This document shows, piece by piece, positions 5,690-10,288 of a stretch of DNA of 10,288 nt. Origin of the DNA: JBAXLO01 sp037134755 (GTDB lineage: Bacteria > Bacteroidota > Bacteroidia > Bacteroidales > JACABE01). Each line of letters begins with the position of its first letter. The stretch's first letter is position 1. Below the pieces are notes generated by a model, which saw only the letters and a program-made list of their open reading frames with translations, ran no database searches and was not told the DNA's origin. The position numbers and the translations under genes were made by a program. Location: contig JBAXLO010000170.1 of NCBI GenBank assembly GCA_037134755.1, positions 1 to 10,288 of the forward strand. Reading direction: 5' to 3'.

Positions 5690-7471
5690 TTAATAATAAT
5701 AATCACATTGTATTCTATCACCTACTACTAATGCATAAGAACCATTATTTGTAGGTAAATATGTTAACGTACTACCAACAATAATATATGCAGTATTACT
5801 TATCCTAACTCCATTAATATACATTTTAACTTTGCTGTTTGTTGCTGGTGCTTGTGTTAAAGCAAAGGTTATTTGTGATGCAGTAGCTGTAAACTCATTT
5901 GACACCTCTCTTACTGCTGTTAGATAAGTATTGGCATCAACACTGCCATCTGCTTTTAAGAACTGTGATGAAGTACCACCGGTTTTAACAATAGAATTAC
6001 CTTTAATAGTTCCACTTGAAGTAATTGCTCCTGCATTCCATGTCCCGGTTGTTATTGTACCAAGTGTTGTAATATTAGTTGTCCCTGTCCAGATAGATAA
6101 TGTAGTATTTTCAACGTTACTAAGACCAACTGATGTTTTATCAAGAGTCTGCCATGTTTTATCTCCTCTCCAATATTGAGATGTTGTTCCTGCTGATATT
6201 AATAGCTGATAACCTGCTGTAGCATGATTTCCCCACCCATATGCTGTATTCCAATTTGTGATGTTAGTGGATGTAACTCCATTAGCAACATGTGTAATAG
6301 TCATAGCATCTGTAATTCCATAACCTGCAATAGTTGTAGGCTTACCTGTTAAACTGCTGAATTGGCTATCAAAAAAAGAAGGTTTGTTTTTAATACTTGC
6401 CCAAGTACTATCCCAAAGAATTGGTTTGCCTGTTAAGTCAGAATAAGAACCATTAAACAAAACAGGTTTATTGTTTAAATCATTATAATTACCACTTGTA
6501 GCAACTATTGCTAAGGTTGGGATACCTGTCAAACTACTGTATTGTCCATCAAAAAACGAAGGTTTATTTTTAATACTAATCCAAGTGCTATCCCAAAGAA
6601 CTGGTTTGCCAGTCAAGTCAGAATAAGACCCATTAAACAATACAGGTTTATTGTTTAAATCATTATAGTTACCACTTGTAGCAACAGTTGCTAAGGTTGG
6701 GATACCTATTAAACTTCCGTACTGTCCATCAAAAAACAACGGTTTATTTTTAATACTTACCCAAGTACTATCCCATAAAATAGGTTTGCCTGCTAGACTG
6801 CTGTATTGACCATCAAATAAATCAGGTTTGTTTTTAATACTTGCCCATGTACTATCCCAAAGTACAGGTTTTCCAATTAAATCGTTATAATTTCCTGTTG
6901 TGCCTACAACTGCAAAATTTGGTTTATTTTGTACATCAACCCAATAAATAGTTGGGTTGATTATTTGTTTTGGTTCAAATTTGTTTGTAATAGAGTTAAA
7001 AGTTAAAACATCACCGTTTTGTGCACCTGTAGTATTAATATAAACAACATTTTCAGCAGTAAATGCATAAGGTACGGTAACAAATTTAATAACACCAAGT
7101 GTTAAGTCAAAACTAAAAGTATTAGTTGGGTCATAGTCAATTTTAAGATGTTTATTACCCGTTCCCCAATTTATACTTTGAAAAGTACCCACAGTTGTAT
7201 AAGCAGGATTTACACCTATCTGAAAAGAAAAAGAGCCATAGGCATTAGTTTGCAAAGCGCGTAATTCTTGATAAACAACTATGCCACTCTGAGCACTATC
7301 AATTACAGATAACCTAATCTGAATATTGGTATTTACCATCGGGCTACCACTACCATCGCGTGCTATTGCCTGAAAATTGATTGCTTGTGGCACTTGTGCA
7401 ATAATAGTTGGAATTGCGAAATTGAAAGCGAGTAGAAATATTACTACTAGCTTTTTTAAATTCTTTTTCAT
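5690..7471 (-). CDS. Large secreted protein with phage-tail-fibre-like repeats
   Basis: This 593-residue protein has a signal peptide (residues 1-26, ending IIAQ). An N-terminal beta domain (27-145, QAINFQAIARDGSGSPMVN and YAFTAEN) is typical of Bacteroidota surface proteins. Residues 180-380 are tandem repeats of the NKPxLWDSTWxSIKNKP and GNYNDLNNKPVLFNGSYSDL type. Two 60-residue units (251-310 and 311-370) are nearly identical; two shorter 28-residue units precede them. Residues 380-520 resemble phage tail-fibre or side-tail-fibre repeats (YGITDAM, SQYWRGDKTWQTLDKTSVGLSNVENT, GTWNA, FLKADGS). The C-terminal end (520-593) is a beta-rich cap (YINGVRISN, GSTLTYLP, GDRIQCDYYY). No T9SS sorting domain or tail-fibre chaperone is seen. 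A role as an adhesin or surface fibre is inferred from repeat type and operon context. It lies 21 bases after the T9SS-sorted protein. Confidence 0.9.
   Translation of the reverse strand: MKKNLKKLVVIFLLAFNFAIPTIIAQVPQAINFQAIARDGSGSPMVNTNIQIRLSVIDSAQSGIVVYQELRALQTNAYGSFSFQIGVNPAYTTVGTFQSINWGTGNKHLKIDYDPTNTFSFDLTLGVIKFVTVPYAFTAENVVYINTTGAQNGDVLTFNSITNKFEPKQIINPTIYWVDVQNKPNFAVVGTTGNYNDLIGKPVLWDSTWASIKNKPDLFDGQYSSLAGKPILWDSTWVSIKNKPLFFDGQYGSLIGIPTLATVATSGNYNDLNNKPVLFNGSYSDLTGKPVLWDSTWISIKNKPSFFDGQYSSLTGIPTLAIVATSGNYNDLNNKPVLFNGSYSDLTGKPILWDSTWASIKNKPSFFDSQFSSLTGKPTTIAGYGITDAMTITHVANGVTSTNITNWNTAYGWGNHATAGYQLLISAGTTSQYWRGDKTWQTLDKTSVGLSNVENTTLSIWTGTTNITTLGTITTGTWNAGAITSSGTIKGNSIVKTGGTSSQFLKADGSVDANTYLTAVREVSNEFTATASQITFALTQAPATNSKVKMYINGVRISNTAYIIVGSTLTYLPTNNGSYALVVGDRIQCDYYY
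6362..6721 (-). repeat. Two tandem 180-bp repeats inside the fibre-like gene
   Basis: Bases 6362-6541 and 6542-6721 are in-frame direct repeats of exactly 180 bp. I count about 20 differences (near 89 percent identity). Each encodes one 60-residue unit, so copy number could change by recombination without breaking the frame. Confidence 0.9.
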
Positions 7472-7492
7472 GTTATTTTAATTTTAAGATGT

Positions 7493-7990
7493 TTATAATT
7501 TAATAAATTTTATTTTTCCTATTGTTTCTCCCTTTGTTGTGTAACCCTGTATAAAATAATTTCCTGGAGATAATTGTCTTAAGTGTAATTGATAAAGATT
7601 ATTTACACCAACACTGTTATATTGTAATACAAGTTTACCACTTATATTAAAAACTTGAAAGGAAATAGTTTTTGTACTCATTCCGTTGATTTGTAAATTT
7701 AATAAATCATCAACAGGGTTTGGATAAACTAAAATTTCAGGTTGAGAATTTTTTGTTTCGTTTATTGTAGTTGGCATACCTCCTGTATTCCCTGTTCCAT
7801 TTTGTGAACCAGACGAGATATTTATCCCACTACTATTTACATTAAAAACAAAAATCTCTCCTATTGTCGCATTTAATGTGTCACTTGAAATACCACCAGA
7901 AGAAATGGCAACACGGTCAAGATTTTGTGCTTGCAGAATTGCTGTACTAAATAAAATTAGAAAGCAAGTAATTAATGAATACTTTTTCAT
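7493..7990 (-). CDS. Short secreted protein with T9SS type A sorting domain
   Basis: This 165-residue protein has a signal peptide (residues 1-21, ending LQAQ). A short middle section, ISSGGISSDTLNATIGEIFVFN and SGINISSGSQNG (30-64), is the beta motif often found before the sorting domain in such proteins. From ILVYPNPVDDLLNLQ (86-100) to the C-terminal KIKFIKL is a complete type IX secretion sorting domain with the YPNP motif, the VFNISGKLV strand and the LSPGNYFIQGYT strand. The passenger is minimal, so this is more likely a small surface-anchored or structural component than an enzyme. It is the first gene of the operon with the fibre-like and FISUMP proteins, and only this member carries the T9SS signal. 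Confidence 0.9.
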   Translation of the reverse strand: MKKYSLITCFLILFSTAILQAQNLDRVAISSGGISSDTLNATIGEIFVFNVNSSGINISSGSQNGTGNTGGMPTTINETKNSQPEILVYPNPVDDLLNLQINGMSTKTISFQVFNISGKLVLQYNSVGVNNLYQLHLRQLSPGNYFIQGYTTKGETIGKIKFIKL

Positions 7991-8127
7991 ATTGTTTATT
8001 TATTTTCGTCTAATTCCTTGAGGCGATTAATATTTAAGATAAGACGTAGGAACTTGGCTTTTTAAACTAACGTCCTTTATGTTTTTATATAATTATTATA
8101 TCATACAATTATTATTATTCATGAGTA

Positions 8128-8153
8128 CAAAATTAATACAAATTTTTAACAAA
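8128..8153 (-). promoter_or_regulatory. Candidate promoter of the surface-protein operon
   Basis: Minus strand TAATTTTG (8128-8135) matches TAnnTTTG. TTTG boxes lie upstream at 8139-8142 and 8150-8153, but neither has the preferred spacing of about 19 bases. The implied leader is about 130 bases and contains a hairpin (8044-8049 with 8067-8074, minus strand GACGTTAG with CTACGTC). The same GTATTAATTTTG core occurs in the promoter at 9506. Confidence 0.4.
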
Positions 8154-8288
8154 TGGTATTAATTATCAAATTATTTTAATATTATTTTCTCAAACACATC
8201 ACAAAGCAAATTTTCAAACCCAAAACAAAATGTCTCAACAGTCCCAGTTGTCACATTTCGTATATAGCAGCTCCGCTGCTTGCCTTTA

Positions 8289-8336
8289 CCCTCCCATTTT
8301 AGGGGAGGGCAGCCTGCCTGCCGATAGGTAGGGGTG
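8289..8336. repeat. REP-like hairpin, copy 3, with an inserted small palindrome
   Basis: CCCTCCC-ATTTTA-GGGGAGGG (8289-8309) is the REP stem. Its usual purine tail (GGGGTGG, 8330-8336) is separated from it by GCCTGCCTGCCGATAGGTA (8312-8330). This insert is a separate near-palindrome (CCTGCCT with AGGTAGG, one G-T wobble) known to me as a frequent short repeat in Bacteroidota. Confidence 0.6.
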
Positions 8337-8340
8337 GTGT

Positions 8341-8375
8341 AAAACAAAAGCCCAACCAAATTTTGATTGAGCTTT
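8341..8375 (-). terminator. Second intrinsic terminator of the 307-residue protein gene
   Basis: On the minus strand, AAAGCTCAATCAAA pairs with TTTGGTTGGGCTTT with G-U wobbles, and TTGTTTT follows. It lies about 170 bases past the stop of the gene at 8544 and has the same layout as the nearer terminator. Confidence 0.6.
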
Positions 8376-8402
8376 CTTTGTGTCTTAAAGTCCTGTATTT
8401 CA

Positions 8403-8455
8403 CCCCTCCTCGGTTCCTGAGCGTAGTCGAAGGATTGGAGGGGCAGGGGAGGTCA
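8403..8455. repeat. REP-like hairpin, copy 4, with a sequence inserted in its loop
   Basis: CCCCTCC (8403-8409) pairs with GGAGGGG (8437-8443), followed by the tail CAGGGGAGGT. The loop is occupied by CGGTTCCTGAGCGTAGTCGA and AGGA (8411-8434), another well-known short repeat of this phylum with its own TCCT/AGGA stem. Confidence 0.6.
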
Positions 8456-8457
8456 GG

Positions 8458-8492
8458 AAAAAACAAAAGCCCCACCAGAAACTGATGAGGCT
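8458..8492 (-). terminator. Intrinsic terminator of the 307-residue protein gene
   Basis: On the minus strand, AGCCTCATCAG-TTT-CTGGTGGGGCT forms an 11-bp stem with wobble pairs, followed by TTTGTTTTTT. It lies about 50 bases past the stop codon. Confidence 0.8.
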
Positions 8493-8543
8493 GTCTTAAA
8501 TTCTTAATTATTAATTGTTAATTATTAATTATTCATTTCGTAA

Positions 8544-9467
8544 TTAACTTACAGGAACCATTATTATAGTTATTATTTCATAATCAATATCAGTAATTAC
8601 TACCTGTGCACTATAAACCTCATACCCAAAAGCCATTGCACTTATGGTAAACGTTTTTATTGGGAGAACTGCATTAGCACTCGAGCCATCCTTTCTACAT
8701 TTAATGGTCATCTCCAACTCAGGTACATTTATCATCCCATCGCTTATTGTCGCGTTAGTAGTTGATGATAAAAGTTGAAATGATTTTACAACAGTAGTTT
8801 CACCCGTTTTAATATGTCTTATACCCGTATGTACAAGTTTAATGATATTTAAGAAATCAGCTAAAATTGCATCATTTATACCAGTTAAACCATACATTGC
8901 ATTAGTCATTCTTATTCTTATAAGACTTACTAATTTTTTACGAGTAGCATTTTTAACTTTTATTTTACCCGATTTGTTCTTAATATTCGTTTGTGGTTCA
9001 GGTCCAATGGTTTTAAAAGCTGTATTTGCATCACTTAAAGCTGTTACTTTAGCAGGTGTTATATTAGTAGCTGTCAATGCAAGTGGGTTCTCTGTACAAA
9101 TAGTTATTAAGTTTTTTCCAAAACTTAGTAATTCCGAATCACGCATAGAAGATAACATTGCATGTGTGCATTTCAATTTTTCGTAAACTTCCATATTCTT
9201 AGCTTCAAAAAAATGACCTGCTAGTGGTCTTGCAATCCCAACTATACTTAGTTCCAAGGTCTCACGTATAGCCCCTTTATCTTCTGTAGTACCTATAGTC
9301 TTTAATTCCAGTTCATCGCATTGTCCTTCATAAACTGTAAGTAATGCATCAAAGTCAGCAAAACATCCTACTATGCTCAGAAATTGAGTGAATGTCAATG
9401 TGTTTGTTACACCAAAAAGCCTAAGTCTTCTAAACATTTCCATATAAATGGCATCTACGTCTCTCAT
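8544..9467 (-). CDS. Bacteroidota protein of unknown function with a C-terminal carboxypeptidase-regulatory-like domain
   Basis: This 307-residue protein has no signal peptide or membrane segment. Residues 1-215 are mainly helical and have the look of a Bacteroidota-restricted family often found in surface-protein neighbourhoods: a leading R(x)RLFG region, FADFDALLTVYEGQ, then ARPLAGHFFEAKNMEVYEKL, and near 176-214 a basic TRKKLVSLIRIRMTNAMYGL followed by DFLNIIKLV. The C-terminal 80 residues (about 228-307) form a beta domain: NATISDGMINVPELEMTIK, a DG turn, VLPIKTFTISAMAFGYEVYSAQVVITDIDYEIITIIMVPV. This matches the carboxypeptidase-regulatory-like pattern in which a property is embellished by strands ending in GYE. 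I do not know its function. It is a single-gene unit with its own promoter (9506-9536) and tandem terminators. Confidence 0.8.
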   Translation of the reverse strand: MRDVDAIYMEMFRRLRLFGVTNTLTFTQFLSIVGCFADFDALLTVYEGQCDELELKTIGTTEDKGAIRETLELSIVGIARPLAGHFFEAKNMEVYEKLKCTHAMLSSMRDSELLSFGKNLITICTENPLALTATNITPAKVTALSDANTAFKTIGPEPQTNIKNKSGKIKVKNATRKKLVSLIRIRMTNAMYGLTGINDAILADFLNIIKLVHTGIRHIKTGETTVVKSFQLLSSTTNATISDGMINVPELEMTIKCRKDGSSANAVLPIKTFTISAMAFGYEVYSAQVVITDIDYEIITIIMVPVS

Positions 9468-9505
9468 ATCTTTATTTTTTTGATTTGTTTATAATAACAT
9501 TTCTG

Positions 9506-9536
9506 CAAAATTAATACTTTTTTTGAGATATGCAAG
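9506..9536 (-). promoter_or_regulatory. Promoter of the 307-residue protein gene
   Basis: Minus strand TAATTTTG (9506-9513) matches the TAnnTTTG -7 box, with CTTG (9533-9536) exactly 19 bases upstream as a -33 element. The leader would be about 30 to 35 bases before the ATG at 9467. Confidence 0.6.
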
Positions 9537-9876
9537 CTTTATTTTCTTTTATTATCAATAGTTTTCAAATTGTTATTTTTGAAATCCCTTTTATTTACAG
9601 CATTATTCAAAAATCGTTTTTCTATTTCTTTGATTTTACAGTCATTTCAGTATAGTTTGTTTTTTACTTTTAATAATTGGTTCACCCTAATTCATAATTG
9701 TTCTCCAATTTTAGGCATTTTAGGCACTTTAAGTACTCTTTTCCACCCTAATTCGTAATTGGATTATATATTAATTTTTGCCTTCATTCATAATTCATAA
9801 TTTTAAAAAAATCATCCCAAAAAAGACCCCATTTTTCCATTAAAATTAAATCTTAATTAGTAGCTACCAAAAAAAC
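9537..9876. other. AT-rich spacer with short direct repeats
   Basis: No gene is accepted here. CACCCTAATTCATAATTG (9683-9700) recurs as CACCCTAATTCGTAATTG (9744-9761), 61 bases apart. ATTCATAATTCATAATT (9785-9801) is the same short motif that forms the tandem run in the upstream repeats at 463-487 and 1085-1109, there read on the other strand. Confidence 0.5.
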
Positions 9877-10063
9877 GCCGCATTCTTGACATACGTCACG
9901 GCATTCTGAACAAACGTCACGGCGTTCTGTTAAATGTTACAGCGTTCGCGACAAACGTCACGCCAATCTGAACAAACGTCACGGCATTCTCGACAAACGT
10001 CACGGCGTTCTGAACAAACGTCGCCTCGTTTTGGAAAATGTTACGGCGTTCTGAACAAGTCTC
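9877..10063. repeat. 21-bp minisatellite, about nine units
   Basis: Units begin at 9877, 9898, 9919, 9939, 9960, 9981, 10002, 10023 and 10043. The consensus is ACGGCGTTCTGAACAAACGT plus C. All are 21 bases except the units at 9919 and 10023, which are 20 and share an alternative ending, AAATGTT. The GC content is far above that of the surrounding DNA. There are no spacers. The phase seems to continue as decayed units with GTTC in register at 10090, 10111 and 10132. Confidence 0.9.
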
Positions 10064-10199
10064 ACCTTATTCTGGCTTTGCTTCGCCGAGTTCTTTTTGG
10101 CACTAATGCTGTTCATACTACACAAAATATAGTTCGTACTAACTTAAATACTAATATAATATGCTGTAGTTTAATTATTATGAAAGGTATGTTTATAAC
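10064..10199. other. Decayed minisatellite flank without a gene
   Basis: Three further 21-base windows (10085, 10106, 10127) keep GTTC at the same position as the full units, then the signal fades. No gene is seen. Confidence 0.4.
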
Positions 10200-10232
10200 C
10201 AAAAAAAACCTTCATCAACTCAATGATGAAGG
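10200..10232 (-). terminator. Intrinsic terminator for a gene entering from the right
   Basis: On the minus strand, CCTTCATCA-TTGAGT-TGATGAAGG forms a perfect 9-bp stem followed by eight T. The plus-strand side has only a looser T-rich tail, so minus-strand use is more likely. Confidence 0.8.
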
Positions 10233-10255
10233 GTCTTTATTTTTTCTAAGTAATT

Positions 10256-10288
10256 CTAGTCTGCTAATTGGATAAAATCCACAAAACC
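10256..10288 (-). CDS. Possible C-terminal end of a gene cut by the window edge
   Basis: The minus strand from the window edge reads GFVDFIQLAD and then TAG at 10256-10258, followed 23 bases later by the strong terminator at 10200-10232. Another frame runs through to 10219, so the reading frame is uncertain. Only ten residues are visible, too few to name a product. Confidence 0.25.
   Translation of the reverse strand, partial: GFVDFIQLAD

Larger units (their letters stand above)
7991..8543. other. Leader, REP mosaic and terminators between two operons
   Basis: This 553-bp stretch holds no gene. From left to right it contains the surface-operon leader and promoter, an AT-rich stretch, a GCAGC-TCC-GCTGC hairpin (8267-8279), a mosaic of REP-like repeats (8289-8457), two minus-strand terminators (8341-8375 and 8458-8492), and an ATTAATTATTAATT-type run (8502-8532). 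Confidence 0.7.

Noticed and set aside
5931..6179. Plus-strand open frame of 82 residues
   Set aside because: It is the antisense shadow of the fibre-like gene, whose minus-strand protein has a signal peptide and clear repeats.
8043..8075. Riboswitch or remnant of the MITE in the surface-operon leader
   Set aside because: Only a ten-base match (CGTAGGAACT) to the MITE arm and one weak hairpin; no known riboswitch core seen.
8171..8359. Minus-strand open frame of 62 residues
   Set aside because: It runs across REP-like repeats and a terminator; the translation is repeat sequence.
8842..9186. Plus-strand open frame of 114 residues
   Set aside because: It is opposite the 307-residue gene, which has a promoter, terminators and recognisable domains.
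9570..9758. Plus-strand open frame of 62 residues
   Set aside because: Low-complexity Phe/Leu/Ser translation of T-rich spacer, no promoter or family resemblance.
9877..10063. CRISPR array
   Set aside because: The 21-base units follow each other directly with no spacers, and no cas gene is present.
9934..10275. Plus-strand open frame over the minisatellite (RSEQTSR-type repeats)
   Set aside because: The 20-base units break the frame, the start lies inside a repeat unit, and the C-terminal part crosses non-repeat DNA and a terminator.
1..10288. tRNA or rRNA genes
   Set aside because: No cloverleaf with TTCGA-type T-arm or rRNA-like conserved stretch was found on either strand by eye.

Overview
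The window looks like a low-GC Bacteroidota chromosome. The evidence is a C-terminal domain of the type IX secretion (T9SS) sorting kind, a FISUMP-type surface protein, a family of short GC-rich hairpin repeats typical of these genomes, weak or absent Shine-Dalgarno sites, and -7 promoter boxes of the TAnnTTTG type. Nearly all genes lie on the minus strand.

Bases 1-1665 form an accessory patch of small toxin-antitoxin-like modules. A VapB-like antitoxin overlaps a PIN-domain toxin that is interrupted or frameshifted (1-220 and 211-432). Next to it is a DUF4160/DUF2442 pair (575-1055). The two operons start from near-identical copies of one ~95-bp upstream repeat that carries the promoter. REP-like hairpins follow each repeat copy. 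The second REP has been split by a 368-bp element with perfect 16-bp terminal inverted repeats and a 10-bp target-site duplication, and a third, partial copy of the upstream repeat follows it with no gene attached.

Bases 1666-4329 are very AT-rich. They hold a gene-free stretch, a small plus-strand membrane-associated protein of unknown function (2101-2409), a bidirectional terminator, and a minus-strand pair: a PD-(D/E)XK nuclease-like protein followed by a 243-residue protein I do not recognise. This pair is the best candidate in the window for an undescribed (perhaps defence) system, but the sequence alone does not prove that.

Bases 4330-7990 are a three-gene surface-protein operon read on the minus strand. 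It encodes a short T9SS-sorted protein, a large secreted protein with phage-tail-fibre-like repeats (including an internal 180-bp tandem duplication), and a protein with two Fn3-like repeats and a C-terminal FISUMP domain. The last gene probably starts at a GTG ten bases after the preceding stop.

Bases 7991-10288 contain the operon leader, a mosaic of nested GC-rich hairpin repeats lying between two tandem terminators, and a 307-residue protein with a helical body and a C-terminal carboxypeptidase-regulatory-like beta domain. After that come a promoter, AT-rich spacer, and a striking 21-bp-period minisatellite (9877 to ~10063, decaying to ~10147). At the right edge is a terminator for a gene that enters from outside.
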